From Corynebacterium amycolatum SK46 (GTDB taxonomy: Bacteria; Actinomycetota; Actinomycetes; Mycobacteriales; Mycobacteriaceae), in the NCBI RefSeq assembly GCF_000173655.1, contig NZ_ABZU01000012.1, forward strand, positions 1 to 60,948: a DNA stretch of 60,948 nucleotides, read 5' to 3'. How positions within the stretch are numbered: position 1 is the stretch's first letter; the number at the start of each line of letters is the position of its first letter. The notes under the pieces were generated by a model. It saw only the letters and a list, made by a program, of their open reading frames with translations, made no database searches and had not been told where the DNA came from. Position numbers and translations under genes: made by a program. Shown here piece after piece: positions 18,060 to 28,631 of the stretch.

Positions 18060-20228
18060 ATGGGCACCGACACGGACACCGACATGGGCAACGATTTCTC
18101 CTTCCTCTCCACTGACCTTGTCCCCGATTGGCTGGACGATATCGACGGCTCCCAGGCGCTTGCGTGGGCTCGCGCGCAGTCGGAGGCCACCGTCGCAGGC
18201 GTCGATTCGCTTGCCGACGACACCAGCGACCGCACCAACCTGGAACAACGCATCCTGGCTGCACTCAACACCGATGCCCGGATCGCATACCCGGTGCGGC
18301 GCGGCGAGTACCTCTATAACTTCTGGCGGGATGCCGAGCAGCCGCGGGGCCTGTGGCGGTGCACCTCGTTGCAGAGCTATCTGGCTGGCCAGGAAGATCC
18401 GCAGGCAACCGAGTGGGAAACACTGATTGACCTCGATGCGCTGGCGAAAGCCGAGGGAGAAAACTGGGTCTGGAAGGGCACGGTGTGCCGTTATCCGGAG
18501 TATGACCGCGCGTTGATTCTGCTCTCTCGCGGCGGCGCCGATGCCACCGTGGTGCGGGAGTTTGACCTCGTCAATTGCACTTTTGTCGAGGATGAGCCGT
18601 TCTACCTCCCGGAGGCGAAGTCCGATGTCTGTTGGTTGGGCCGTGACGAGATTCTCGTTGGCAGTGACTTTGGTCCGGGATCGCTGACGGATTCGGGTTA
18701 CCCGCGGCAGGTGCGTAGGTGGCGGCGCGGCATGCCGTCGTCAAGCGCGGATGTGATTTTCTCGGGCCACAGTGATGATGTGGCCGTGGGCGGCTGGTTC
18801 GACGCGACGGAGGGTTTCGAGCGGCTGTTTGTCGAGCGTGCGCATGATTTTTATAATTCGCAGCGGTTCGTAGCGGCGGAGCGCCCGGGCAAGTTGGCGG
18901 CGCAGCAGAACGGGGATTTTTCGCTGCAGATTCTGGAGGTGCCGCAGGACTGTCGGATGAGTGTCCATAGGCAGTGGCTGGTGCTGATGCCGCGCACGGA
19001 GTTCAACGGCATTCCGGCTGGTGGCGTGGCCATTGTGGAGCTGGATAAGTGGCTGGCGGGCTCGCGTGAGGTGGAGGTGATTTTCACCCCGGATGCGCAC
19101 ACGTCGTTCCAGCAGCTCGCGTGGACGAAGAACTTCCTGGTGCTGACACTGTTGGAGGATGTCGCGACGAAGTTGGTTGTCTTGCAGGAGGGCTCATGGG
19201 AGCCGGTGGAGGCCTTCGGCGAGTTACCTGCACAGGCCACTGTGAGCGTGATTGATACGGCCTCTGAACGCGATGATGAGATCTGGTTGGTGTCGACCTC
19301 GGCAACGCAGCCGGCAACCCTCTGGTACGGGCAGGTCGGCGGCCAACTCACGGAAGTGCGGCGTGCTCCGGCGCTCTTCAATAGCGAGGGGCTGGAGACG
19401 CGGCAGCACTGGGCAACCTCGGCCGATGGCACGCGGATTCCGTACCGCATCACTGGCCGCTTCGGCTCGAGGGCTGGTGCAAGTGCTGACGCAGGCGCAG
19501 AGACAACCACAGACGCACCCACTCCGACCCCAGCCCCTACCCTCGTGCACGCCTACGGCGGTTTCGAGGTCTCGCTGGTCCCGCAGTACTCGGCGATTCG
19601 TGGGCTAACCTGGCTCGAGCGCGGCGGCTACTTCGTGGAGGCCAACCTGCGTGGCGGCGGTGAATTCGGCCCGACCTGGCACTCCTCGGTGGTCAAGACT
19701 GAGCGGATGAGGGTCTATGAGGATCATCAGGCCGTGCTGCGCGATTTGGTTGCACGTGGCTACTGCACGCGCGAACAGCTGGGCGTGCGCGGTGGTTCCA
19801 ACGGCGGGCTGCTGACCGCTGTCTGCCTCACCTCCTACCCGGAGTTAGTAGGAGCGGTGGTGTCCCAGGTGCCGCTGGCGGACATGATGCGCTACCACAG
19901 GCTGTCCGCAGGAGCTTCATGGATGGCCGAGTATGGAAACCCGGATATTCCCGCCGAGCAAGCTGCGATTGCGCAGTATTCGCCGGTCCAGCGCGTCGTC
20001 AAGCGAGAGCAGCGCGCCTACCCACCGGCGTTGATTACGACGTCTACCAGGGACGACCGCGTCCACCCGGCGCATGCGCGGAGCCTGGCGTGGCTGTTGA
20101 AGGAAGCGGGACAGCCGGTGGACTATCACGAAAACACAGAGGGCGGGCACGCGGGCGCGGCGGATAATTCGCAGGTCGCGTTCGTCGAGGCGCTCATATC
20201 TACGTGGCTGTGGAACAAGCTGAAGTAA
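18060..20228 (+). CDS. Prolyl oligopeptidase family serine peptidase (S9A)
   Basis: The 722-aa peptidase has an N-terminal beta-propeller region and a C-terminal alpha/beta-hydrolase domain. The catalytic serine is in GVRGGSNGGLL (about residue 579), the aspartate in STRDDRVHPAHA (about 664) and the histidine in TEGGHAGAA (about 696). The substrate is probably short proline-containing peptides. A Ser/Ala/Thr/Pro-rich low-complexity insert (about residues 470-495) sits near the junction before the catalytic domain. The ATG at 18060 is fixed by a TACGGT -10 box 7 nt upstream; the frame runs far further back, antisense to lpd, and that part is rejected. No signal peptide is evident. Confidence 0.88.
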   Translation: MGTDTDTDMGNDFSFLSTDLVPDWLDDIDGSQALAWARAQSEATVAGVDSLADDTSDRTNLEQRILAALNTDARIAYPVRRGEYLYNFWRDAEQPRGLWRCTSLQSYLAGQEDPQATEWETLIDLDALAKAEGENWVWKGTVCRYPEYDRALILLSRGGADATVVREFDLVNCTFVEDEPFYLPEAKSDVCWLGRDEILVGSDFGPGSLTDSGYPRQVRRWRRGMPSSSADVIFSGHSDDVAVGGWFDATEGFERLFVERAHDFYNSQRFVAAERPGKLAAQQNGDFSLQILEVPQDCRMSVHRQWLVLMPRTEFNGIPAGGVAIVELDKWLAGSREVEVIFTPDAHTSFQQLAWTKNFLVLTLLEDVATKLVVLQEGSWEPVEAFGELPAQATVSVIDTASERDDEIWLVSTSATQPATLWYGQVGGQLTEVRRAPALFNSEGLETRQHWATSADGTRIPYRITGRFGSRAGASADAGAETTTDAPTPTPAPTLVHAYGGFEVSLVPQYSAIRGLTWLERGGYFVEANLRGGGEFGPTWHSSVVKTERMRVYEDHQAVLRDLVARGYCTREQLGVRGGSNGGLLTAVCLTSYPELVGAVVSQVPLADMMRYHRLSAGASWMAEYGNPDIPAEQAAIAQYSPVQRVVKREQRAYPPALITTSTRDDRVHPAHARSLAWLLKEAGQPVDYHENTEGGHAGAADNSQVAFVEALISTWLWNKLK

Positions 20229-20238
20229 GGTAACAGCC

Positions 20239-21699
20239 GTGAGTAGCGCTGATTTCACTAATCCTTATACCGGTATTGCGTTCAACCTGAGTTTCCGGGT
20301 GAATAAATACGAGCTGGACCTCGATTATCGGGTCGGGCCGAATCGTCTGAAGGCGACGGCGACTCTACATATCGAGATCAACGCCTGGACCTCGCACATC
20401 ACCCTCGACTTCGCGGATGCGCTGGGGGCCGATTCGGTGGATGCGATTTCCGATTCGCAGGCACACTCCATCGATGTGAAGCGCTGGCGCCATTCGGGAC
20501 GCAAGCTGCGCGTCACCTTCGACCGCGAGTTGGCTCCGGACGAGACGCTGCGGCTGATTGTCACTTACTCGGGCACGCCACGTCCGGTGCGCTCGAAGTG
20601 GGGCGACATTGGCTGGGAGGAACTCGAAAATGGCGCGCTCGTGGCATCGCAGCCGGTGGGCGCGGCGTCGTGGTACCCCTGCGATGACGATCCCGAGGTC
20701 AAGGCGTTCTACGAGTTCACGATGGTCACCGACGCTCCCTACGAGGTCGTCGCACCAGGGCTTGCCGACGCTCCGGTGAACGTGGGCGGATCGCGCCGCC
20801 GCTGGCGGTTTGTCACCGAGGAGCCTATGGCCTCCTACCTGGCCACCATCAATGTCGGCCAGTTTAAGAAGGTCGAGCTGCCGTGCCAGACCTCGACCGT
20901 GGTGGCCTGGGTGCCCTCTGAGTTGGTGGCCAATGCCCGCCATGATTTCCGCGACCAGGGGCGCATGCTCGATGAGTTCGCCAAGCTCTTTGGCCCTTAC
21001 CCCTTCCGCGCCTACCAGGTGGTCATTTGTGAAGACGACCTGGAGATCCCCATCGAGGCACAGGGTCTGTCCATCTTCGGAGCCAACCACGCCGACGGCA
21101 AGGACACGTGGAATCGACTGATTGCCCATGAGTTGTCGCACCAGTGGTTCGGCAACAGTGTCGGCATTTCGCAGTGGCGCGATATCTGGCTCAACGAGGG
21201 TTTTGCCTGCTATTCCGAGTGGGTGTGGTCCGAGGTCAGCGGCGGTGCCAGCGCGGATGTGCATGCCCGCAAGCATTACCTGGACCTGCTTGAAGAAGAT
21301 CAGGACATCGTCATCGCCAACCCAGGGCCCAAGCTGATGTTCGACGACCGTCTGTACAAGCGCGGCGCGCTGACTGTGCACGCTCTGCGTCTGCTGCTGG
21401 GCGACGAGGTGTTCTTTGACCTGGTGCGCAAGTGGACCACCACCAACCGCCACAGTGTGGTCGATGCAGTGGACTTCCGCGCACTGGCCAACCGCGTGTG
21501 CCGTGAGCGCGGCATCACCACCTCGCACCTGGATGTCATCTTTGACTCCTGGCTGTCACGCAGCTCCTTGCCAGACTTCCCCACTGACCCGACGCGCTCC
21601 CCTGCTGACCAGGGCATCGGCAATAATGGTGCTCCGATCGTGGACGAGGAACTGGCCGCTCAGTTTGAAAAGCTCGGCTACTCGAAGGCCAAGGACTAG
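20239..21699 (+). CDS. M1 family metallopeptidase (aminopeptidase N-like)
   Basis: The 486-aa peptidase has the zinc motif HELSHQWFGN (near residue 297) with the third ligand glutamate in WLNEGFACYSEW, and an N-terminal beta-domain. It lacks the long C-terminal helical domain of ERAP/PepN-type enzymes, so it belongs to the short M1 group. The GTG start has a TAAGGT -10 box 7 nt upstream that overlaps the stop codon of the preceding peptidase gene, so it can be transcribed alone as a leaderless mRNA. Both neighbours are peptidases, which suggests joint peptide turnover. No signal peptide is visible. Confidence 0.88.
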   Translation: MSSADFTNPYTGIAFNLSFRVNKYELDLDYRVGPNRLKATATLHIEINAWTSHITLDFADALGADSVDAISDSQAHSIDVKRWRHSGRKLRVTFDRELAPDETLRLIVTYSGTPRPVRSKWGDIGWEELENGALVASQPVGAASWYPCDDDPEVKAFYEFTMVTDAPYEVVAPGLADAPVNVGGSRRRWRFVTEEPMASYLATINVGQFKKVELPCQTSTVVAWVPSELVANARHDFRDQGRMLDEFAKLFGPYPFRAYQVVICEDDLEIPIEAQGLSIFGANHADGKDTWNRLIAHELSHQWFGNSVGISQWRDIWLNEGFACYSEWVWSEVSGGASADVHARKHYLDLLEEDQDIVIANPGPKLMFDDRLYKRGALTVHALRLLLGDEVFFDLVRKWTTTNRHSVVDAVDFRALANRVCRERGITTSHLDVIFDSWLSRSSLPDFPTDPTRSPADQGIGNNGAPIVDEELAAQFEKLGYSKAKD

Positions 21700-21717
21700 A
21701 GAGCTAGAGGCACGTCA

Positions 21718-23079
21718 ATGTCCGGTTTCAAATGGTTGTCCCTGGCCACGATTGTCGCGGCGATAGGCAGCTTCGCGGTGCTGATTATCTCGGCTCGCGC
21801 ACTTCCCAATGCTGTAAACCTGCAGTTCGTGGCATTCTGGGGGCTTTTCTTCGCGCTCACGGGTGTTCTCGGCGGGCTGATGCAGGAGACCACGCGCGCA
21901 ATCGGCGCTGCGGAATCGCGGGATCGGGAGCAGAATCGAGAGCAGGAGCAGAGGCAGGAGCAGGGAGCCTCGGAAGCAGATCAAACTCTCGGCGCTCGCC
22001 CCATCACAGTTTCCCTGGGCGTCGCCGCAGTTACCTTCATCACCATGGCAGTGACGGGTCCACTGTGGGCCCCACTGGTCGTGCAGGATGACGCCGGCAC
22101 TGCAATTCTGCTCATGGCTTTCGGTCTGGCGCTGTACTCCATGCAGGCCACCACCTCGGGTCTGCTAAGCGGCCGCCAACTGTGGGGCCCATACGCCGCG
22201 CTAATCATGATTGACATTCTCGTGCGCGTGGCACTGGCACTCGTCGCTTGGTACTTCGGCTGGGGCCTGCTGGCGTGGCTGATTATCACGGTGTTCGGCA
22301 CAGTCAGTTGGCTTATTCTCGCGCTGTTTTCCCCGGCAACCCGCTCGGTCATGTTCGCGCGTGCCGACGTCCCGGTGCGCCGCTTCACCACTCTCATGGT
22401 CACGGCCATGGGCGCATCCGGTGCATCTGCTGTGCTGGTCACAGGTTTTCCGACAATCGTCAAGGTTGCCGGCGAAGCGGTCACAACTGGCGCCGGGATA
22501 GCCGAGTCGCTTACCCCGCCGCATGCCAACAACTTCACCGCAGCGGTGACCATTGCGGGTATCGCCTACGCCGTAACGCTGACCCGCGCTCCGCTGCTCA
22601 TGCCCTTGGAGAAGTTCCAAAACGCCATCATTGTGAGCTTTGTCCGGCACCGCTCCGAGGGCGTACTGGCAGCGCTGGCCAAGCCGTTGGGAGCGCTGGC
22701 TGCTTTCGGCACCTTTGGCGCAGGCCTGGCATGGCTCATCGGCCCGTGGATTATGACTCTCATCCTGGACGATAGCTATCACGTGTCCGGGCCGGTGCTC
22801 GCGGCGCTGACGCTCGGTGCGACGTTGACCGCCATGTTGATGATTACCGGCTCGGTCACCTTGGCAGTGGAAAAGCACCATATGTATCTGATCGGTTGGT
22901 TGGCTGCGACCACGATCGCCGTTGCCATTCTTTTCCTTCCTGGGCACCTGTCGGTACGCACGGTCGCGGCTATCGCCGTAGGCTCTGCGGTAGGTGTTGT
23001 CATTCACCTGCTTGCGCTGCGCACACTTTCCCCGAAAGCCGCCAGGTCTGCGGTATCGGAGGCATTCGCGGTGGAGTAG
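21718..23079 (+). CDS. Polysaccharide-biosynthesis flippase-like membrane protein
   Basis: The 453-aa protein has about twelve hydrophobic helices and a low-complexity Glu/Gln-rich cytoplasmic loop (near residues 62-85). Layout and composition resemble oligosaccharide/lipid flippases of the MATE/Wzx type and the Rv3630-like protein of mycobacteria, which lies beside the same glycosyltransferase, DUF2304 and galE genes. The likely role is moving a lipid-linked sugar across the membrane; this is inferred from topology and neighbours. AGAGG lies ahead of the ATG. Confidence 0.65.
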   Translation: MSGFKWLSLATIVAAIGSFAVLIISARALPNAVNLQFVAFWGLFFALTGVLGGLMQETTRAIGAAESRDREQNREQEQRQEQGASEADQTLGARPITVSLGVAAVTFITMAVTGPLWAPLVVQDDAGTAILLMAFGLALYSMQATTSGLLSGRQLWGPYAALIMIDILVRVALALVAWYFGWGLLAWLIITVFGTVSWLILALFSPATRSVMFARADVPVRRFTTLMVTAMGASGASAVLVTGFPTIVKVAGEAVTTGAGIAESLTPPHANNFTAAVTIAGIAYAVTLTRAPLLMPLEKFQNAIIVSFVRHRSEGVLAALAKPLGALAAFGTFGAGLAWLIGPWIMTLILDDSYHVSGPVLAALTLGATLTAMLMITGSVTLAVEKHHMYLIGWLAATTIAVAILFLPGHLSVRTVAAIAVGSAVGVVIHLLALRTLSPKAARSAVSEAFAVE

Positions 23080-23169
23080 ATTCTTCCAGCACCGTGTCCC
23101 AACAGTCCCCTTCCCCAATAGTCCCCGTTCCCTACCCCCTCCACTTAAACCCCGAGGCTCGAGACTCAC

Positions 23170-23991
23170 ATGTCCACCATCACTAACCTCACGGTTCTCA
23201 TGACCGTCTACCACCGCGTCGTCCCCGACCAGCTCGATGCTGCGCTGCAGTCGCTGTGGAACCAGACGCGTCCGGCCGCGCACGTCATTGTGGTCATCGA
23301 TGGCCCGATCGGGCGGGAACTCGACCGGGTCGTCGTCAAGCATGAGCAGGCGCATTCGGAGATGACAGTGCTGCGATGTGCGGAAAATGGTGGCTCGGGA
23401 GTGGCTTCGCAGGCGGGTCTTCAGCTGGTGGAAACACCATGGATGGCGCGGCTGGATGCGGACGATATTGCGCGTGCGGACCGATTTGAAAAGCAGTGGG
23501 ACGCGCTGACCGCTGACCCGGAGTTGGATGTATTGGGCAGTGCAATGGCGGAGTTCGAGGGCACGCCGAACAATGTGGTACGCGTGCGGACTCTGCCGCA
23601 GACGCACGCCGAGATTGCGCGTTATATCAAGATCAATTCGCCTGTAAATAACCCCTCCTCGATGCTGCGCACGGCGAAGGTGCGTGAGGTCGGAGGGTAT
23701 CGCGACATCCGTCTGATGGAGGACTATGACCTCTGGGTGCGCCTCATGGCCGCCGGCGCGAAGTTTGAGAATCTGCCCGAGCCGCTGGTGTACTTCCGCG
23801 CCGACGGCATGTTCGAGCGACGAACCTCGCGCGGCATCATCCGCGGTGAACGCCAGCTCCAGCGCACGCTGGTAGCTGAGGGACTGATTTCCCGGCCGCG
23901 GGCGGTGTTTAACTTGGCGGTGCGGACACTTTTCCGACTTTTGCCAACTCAGCTCATGTCACGCGCATATCGACGATTGTTTGTGCGGTAG
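23170..23991 (+). CDS. Glycosyltransferase family 2 (AmsE-like)
   Basis: The 273-aa GT-A fold enzyme starts with TVLMTVYHRVVPDQLDAALQ, followed by the nucleotide-sugar motif MARLDADDIARADRFEKQW with its DxD-like acidic cluster near residue 97. The LMEDYDLWVRLMAAG segment (about 180-195) is the usual acceptor-site ED motif of this group. No membrane helices are evident, so it would act at the cytoplasmic face. It is part of the glycan cluster between the flippase-like and DUF2304 genes. Donor and acceptor sugars cannot be read from sequence. Confidence 0.85.
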   Translation: MSTITNLTVLMTVYHRVVPDQLDAALQSLWNQTRPAAHVIVVIDGPIGRELDRVVVKHEQAHSEMTVLRCAENGGSGVASQAGLQLVETPWMARLDADDIARADRFEKQWDALTADPELDVLGSAMAEFEGTPNNVVRVRTLPQTHAEIARYIKINSPVNNPSSMLRTAKVREVGGYRDIRLMEDYDLWVRLMAAGAKFENLPEPLVYFRADGMFERRTSRGIIRGERQLQRTLVAEGLISRPRAVFNLAVRTLFRLLPTQLMSRAYRRLFVR

Positions 23992-24002
23992 GCTTCGGAG
24001 CG

Positions 24003-24707
24003 ATGACTGACAACATGGATTTCTCGGACACCTGGCTGATTGTGCCGTGCTACAACGAGGGCCAGGTTATTCGTGAGGTTCTCGAGCACGCTCGCGAGAC
24101 CTTCCCCAACATTGTCGCGGTCAACGACGGCTCTTCGGATAATTCCAGCCTGGAGATCCACAGGGCCGGCGCTCACCTGGTCAACCACCCTGTCAATTTG
24201 GGTCAAGGTGCCGCTATCCAAACCGGCGTGGAATACGCCCGCGCGCAGGCTGGCTCGAAGTACTTTGTCACCTTCGACGCCGATGGCCAGCACCAGGTCA
24301 AGGACGTCGTCGCTATGGTGCAGCGACTGCGCACCGAACCAATCGACATCATCGTGGGAACCCGTTTCGGCCGCCGTCGCGCCGAGGATGACCAGGTGCC
24401 GCTGATTAAGCGAATTGTCCTCAAGACGGTGGTCATGTTGTCACCACGCACGCGCCGGCTCGGGCTTACCGACGCCCACAACGGCCTGCGCGCTTTCAAC
24501 CGCACGGTGGCAGAGCAACTGAACCTACGCATGAACGGCATGAGCCATGCCTCCGAATTTGTCGAGGTCATGGACAGCAGAGGTTGGCGCACCGCTGAAC
24601 AGCCGGTGGATATCCTCTACACGGAATACTCCATGTCTAAAGGTCAATCCTTGTTCAACGGTGTCAATATCCTTGCCGACTCCCTGATTTCGAAGAGGCT
24701 GCCATGA
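24003..24707 (+). CDS. Glycosyltransferase family 2 (dolichyl-phosphate sugar synthase-like)
   Basis: The 234-aa GT2 enzyme has the motifs WLIVPCYNEGQVIREVLEHA (N-terminus), NDGSSDNS and TFDADGQHQVKD (DxD site near residue 91), plus RFGRRRAEDDQVP, as in polyprenyl-phosphate sugar transferases. It resembles Rv3631. It overlaps the DUF2304 gene by 4 nt (ATGA), so the two are translationally coupled and probably act together at the membrane. A TAGGCT box 8 nt before the ATG may give it its own start of transcription. Confidence 0.87.
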   Translation: MTDNMDFSDTWLIVPCYNEGQVIREVLEHARETFPNIVAVNDGSSDNSSLEIHRAGAHLVNHPVNLGQGAAIQTGVEYARAQAGSKYFVTFDADGQHQVKDVVAMVQRLRTEPIDIIVGTRFGRRRAEDDQVPLIKRIVLKTVVMLSPRTRRLGLTDAHNGLRAFNRTVAEQLNLRMNGMSHASEFVEVMDSRGWRTAEQPVDILYTEYSMSKGQSLFNGVNILADSLISKRLP

Positions 24708-25126
24708 CCGCATCCATCGTTCAAATTATTTTGCTGCTGGCGATGGTGGGCCTGGTCGCTTACTTCGTCGCTAACCGTCGTAAAGCGCGCGCCAAGGCGG
24801 GCGTGAAGCTGGGATTCGTCGTTTTCGTCATCGCGTGCCTATGGGCAATCGTGCGTCCCGACGATCTGACCGTGGTGGCCAACTGGATTGGTGTGACTCG
24901 GGGCACCGATTTGCTGCTCTACGTACTGGTGTTGGCGTTCGTGTTTACCACGGTGTCGTCCTACATTCGCTTCCGCGAACAGGAGCTACGCTACGCACGA
25001 CTGGCTCGTGCAGTGGCGTTGAAGACCGCTGTGCGTCCGGAAGAAGAAATTGTGATTTCGGGCAGCCAGAACAGCAGCCAAAAAGACAGCTCGACGAATG
25101 TCGAGAAGAACGCTCCGTCGGACTAA
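24704..25126 (+). CDS. DUF2304 domain-containing membrane protein
   Basis: The 140-aa protein has three hydrophobic helices (about residues 5-23, 32-48 and 65-87) and a polar, Ser/Asn-rich tail. Size, topology and coupling to a family 2 glycosyltransferase are typical of DUF2304, a family generally found beside polyprenyl-phosphate glycosyltransferases. A role as membrane partner of that enzyme is inferred from the 4-nt overlap. Confidence 0.82.
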   Translation: MTASIVQIILLLAMVGLVAYFVANRRKARAKAGVKLGFVVFVIACLWAIVRPDDLTVVANWIGVTRGTDLLLYVLVLAFVFTTVSSYIRFREQELRYARLARAVALKTAVRPEEEIVISGSQNSSQKDSSTNVEKNAPSD

Positions 25127-25175
25127 TCGGCACGCTAAGCGCATGTGAATCTGAGGCTGTGGTTCCATAGAAGCC

Positions 25176-26171
25176 ATGAGCGAAGCAAATAAGGACAACG
25201 CCGCCGCTGACAACAGCGGCGATCCGCAGCAGCCCCCGGCAGACGCAGCGCCGCAGGGGACACAGCAGGAACCCCAGCAGGCTTCTCAGCCGGTACCCAC
25301 TGAGCAGGACCTGGAGTCCTGGTCTGCCGACAGTGATGGAAAAACCAAGTCGTGGTACTCGATTCCGAACGCTGCATGGGCGCTAGCTGTCGTCGCATTG
25401 ATTATTGTCGGCGCAGCGGGCTTCTTCGCTGGTTCGCGTTCGGCTAGCTTCAACGGCGTGAGCACCGTCAACATGGCGGGCGTTGCACCAGGCAAGGGGG
25501 AGATTGCGCCTGTACCTGGCCCGAACGGGGATTTTGATGCCAGCATCTACGGGCCAAAGGCGGGAGCACAGCTGAAGTCCCCGGAGGATATGGATAATGT
25601 CCACCGCCGCAATGAAAATGATCCTTTTGCTCTCGGTGCAGTGGATGCGCCGGTCGTAATCTCGATCTACTCGGACTTCGAATGCCCGTTCTGCGCGAAG
25701 TTCGCAAACGAAACCGAGCCTGACCTCGTGGAAAAGTATGTCAATGAGGGTCTGGTCCGATTGGAGTGGAACGACATGGCCATCAACGGCGAGAAGGCTA
25801 CCAAGGATGCTGAGGCCGGACGTGCTGCGGCAGCTCAGGGCAAGTTCTGGGAATTCTCCCGTGCACTGTTTAAGAAGGCCGGGGAAAAGGGCCAGGGCCA
25901 CCCGGAGTTCACTGAAAAGGAACTGATTGCCGTCGCTCGCGAGGCCGGTGTGCCGGACATGAAGCGCTTTGAAAAGGAACTTAAGGACGGCAAGTGGACC
26001 GAGGCGGTAGAGAATGCCACCCAGTTCGGCTCCATGCTGGGCATTTCCGGTACTCCGGGCTTCCTCGTTGGTACTCAGTTCGTCTCGGGCGCACAGCCTC
26101 TCGATGTGTTCGAGGACAATATCGAGCTGGCTCTCATCCACGCTAAGCGCATGGAAGAAGCTGGCAAGTAA
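25176..26171 (+). CDS. DsbA-family thioredoxin-like protein, membrane anchored
   Basis: The 331-aa protein has a Gln/Pro/Ala-rich cytoplasmic N-terminus (residues 1-65), one membrane helix (about 68-90) and an extracytoplasmic thioredoxin-fold domain. The redox motif is CPFC in YSDFECPFCAKF (about residue 170), and the cis-proline loop is GISGTPGFLVG near the C-terminus. It should form or isomerise disulfides in exported proteins, as the mycobacterial DsbA-like proteins do. The location after the glycan genes is probably incidental. A hairpin terminator follows. Confidence 0.88.
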   Translation: MSEANKDNAAADNSGDPQQPPADAAPQGTQQEPQQASQPVPTEQDLESWSADSDGKTKSWYSIPNAAWALAVVALIIVGAAGFFAGSRSASFNGVSTVNMAGVAPGKGEIAPVPGPNGDFDASIYGPKAGAQLKSPEDMDNVHRRNENDPFALGAVDAPVVISIYSDFECPFCAKFANETEPDLVEKYVNEGLVRLEWNDMAINGEKATKDAEAGRAAAAQGKFWEFSRALFKKAGEKGQGHPEFTEKELIAVAREAGVPDMKRFEKELKDGKWTEAVENATQFGSMLGISGTPGFLVGTQFVSGAQPLDVFEDNIELALIHAKRMEEAGK

Positions 26172-26190
26172 GCTGCGCTGACTGACTGCT

Positions 26191-26230
26191 AACTTACGCG
26201 GGCGAGTGCACGAAGCCGCCCGCATAAGTT
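26191..26230. terminator. Convergent hairpin between the dsbA-like and galE-like genes
   Basis: Arms AACTTACGCGGGCG (26191-26204) and CGCCCGCATAAGTT (26217-26230) pair with one mismatch. It fills the gap between the convergent genes and could serve both directions; no long T-run follows. Confidence 0.6.
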
Positions 26231-26233
26231 GCG

Positions 26234-27253
<1,020 letters not shown>

Positions 27254-27328
27254 TTAGTAAGGAAAACCGCTTGTACGTGTACCAACCTCACATTGACGGG
27301 GTTGATTAGTCTTCCGAGGAATGCGAGA

Positions 27329-28618
27329 TTACTCAGCGCGCTGTGGCAGGTTGACAGTGGAATTGAAGAAAATAACCAAGCCCATCAGAATGGCGATGAC
27401 CATACCGCCACCGAGCATGACCGGGTAGGTCATCCAGGAGATGGACTCGGATAGCTTGGTCAGAATTGCAGGGAATGCAAAGCCGATGTAAGTCAGGCAG
27501 TAGAAGATACCGGTCAGCCCAGCCATATCGCGCGGGCCGGCGATGCGCTGTACCTCATTGAGGCCGGTAAACATGGACAGGCCGTAGCCAGCGCCCAGCA
27601 CCAGCGCTGCAATAAACGCCGTCACTGCGGTGGGGTTGGTGGACATCCATGCGGCCAGGCCCATACCGATAACCACAATGCCAATTGCGATAAGCGAACC
27701 GCGGGCGTTGTACTCGGTCACAAAGCGTGGACCAATCTGCTGAATTCCAAAACCACAGAGCAGCGCAAACAGTGTGACCATCGCGGAGTAGAACACTGGC
27801 TGGGAGACGTGATCCTGCAGCAACGACGGAATGATTGCGTAGGCAACACCGGCTGCACCGAAGACCCACGGCGCTCCCATCGCGGCGACGAGCAGGAAGC
27901 GACGGTTAGTTACCGAAGGGGTACGTAGGGACTCCCAGACGGTCTCGCGCGGAGCATTGCTGCCGCCCAGGTGCGGCGACTGGCGGGTCTCCGGCACAGC
28001 CAAAAGACCGAAGATTGTCGGTATGGAAATCAGGATATGGATGATATAAGCCAACTGCCCCGGCAGCGGCGCGAACTGCGCCAGCGTGCCGGCAATACCC
28101 GCACCCAGGCCAAACCCCAAGGTCAACGCCATGGACTGACGTTTCGCACCCGAGGTGGACTTGGCCTTGAGGTCAAAGCGCGGATCGGAAAGTTCCTTTA
28201 CCCACGAGCCACCCACGGCCATGACAATGCCGACCGCCAAGCCCGAGATAAAGCGACCGGTGAGGATGAGCGGTGCGGTAGTCTCACCCAGCGCGATGAG
28301 GGTCGAGCCCAGAATCGAGAGCACCGGCGCGGCGAGCATCACCGGCTTACGGCCGATACGGTCCGAGATTGGGCCCGAAATCAGCAGCGCCGGCGCGATG
28401 CCGAGGGCGTAGACCAGCAATAGAAGATCGATGAAGACTGGCGCCAGGTCGGCGTTTTCGCGGTACATCACCATCAGCGGTGTGAATTCATTGCCACCCC
28501 ACGCGACGGCGAAAACTGCAATTGCGGCGAGCAACCACAACGGCGTGCCCTTATTGGATTTGGCCCTGCCGTGAGGTACCTCATTTTCATTGCCGTTAGT
28601 TCCTGCGTGAGAAGACAT
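27329..28618 (-). CDS. MFS transporter
   Basis: The 429-aa protein has about twelve membrane helices and the major facilitator motif A, GPISDRIGRKPVMLAAPVL, in the loop after helix 2. A second related loop motif is not clear. The substrate cannot be read; the overall look is that of drug/metabolite exporters. The ATG at 28618 follows a TAAAGT -10 box by 7 nt, again leaderless. The soluble N-terminal 27 residues are hydrophilic. Confidence 0.82.
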   Translation of the reverse strand: MSSHAGTNGNENEVPHGRAKSNKGTPLWLLAAIAVFAVAWGGNEFTPLMVMYRENADLAPVFIDLLLLVYALGIAPALLISGPISDRIGRKPVMLAAPVLSILGSTLIALGETTAPLILTGRFISGLAVGIVMAVGGSWVKELSDPRFDLKAKSTSGAKRQSMALTLGFGLGAGIAGTLAQFAPLPGQLAYIIHILISIPTIFGLLAVPETRQSPHLGGSNAPRETVWESLRTPSVTNRRFLLVAAMGAPWVFGAAGVAYAIIPSLLQDHVSQPVFYSAMVTLFALLCGFGIQQIGPRFVTEYNARGSLIAIGIVVIGMGLAAWMSTNPTAVTAFIAALVLGAGYGLSMFTGLNEVQRIAGPRDMAGLTGIFYCLTYIGFAFPAILTKLSESISWMTYPVMLGGGMVIAILMGLVIFFNSTVNLPQRAE

Positions 28619-28631
28619 GTCGTTTACTTTA

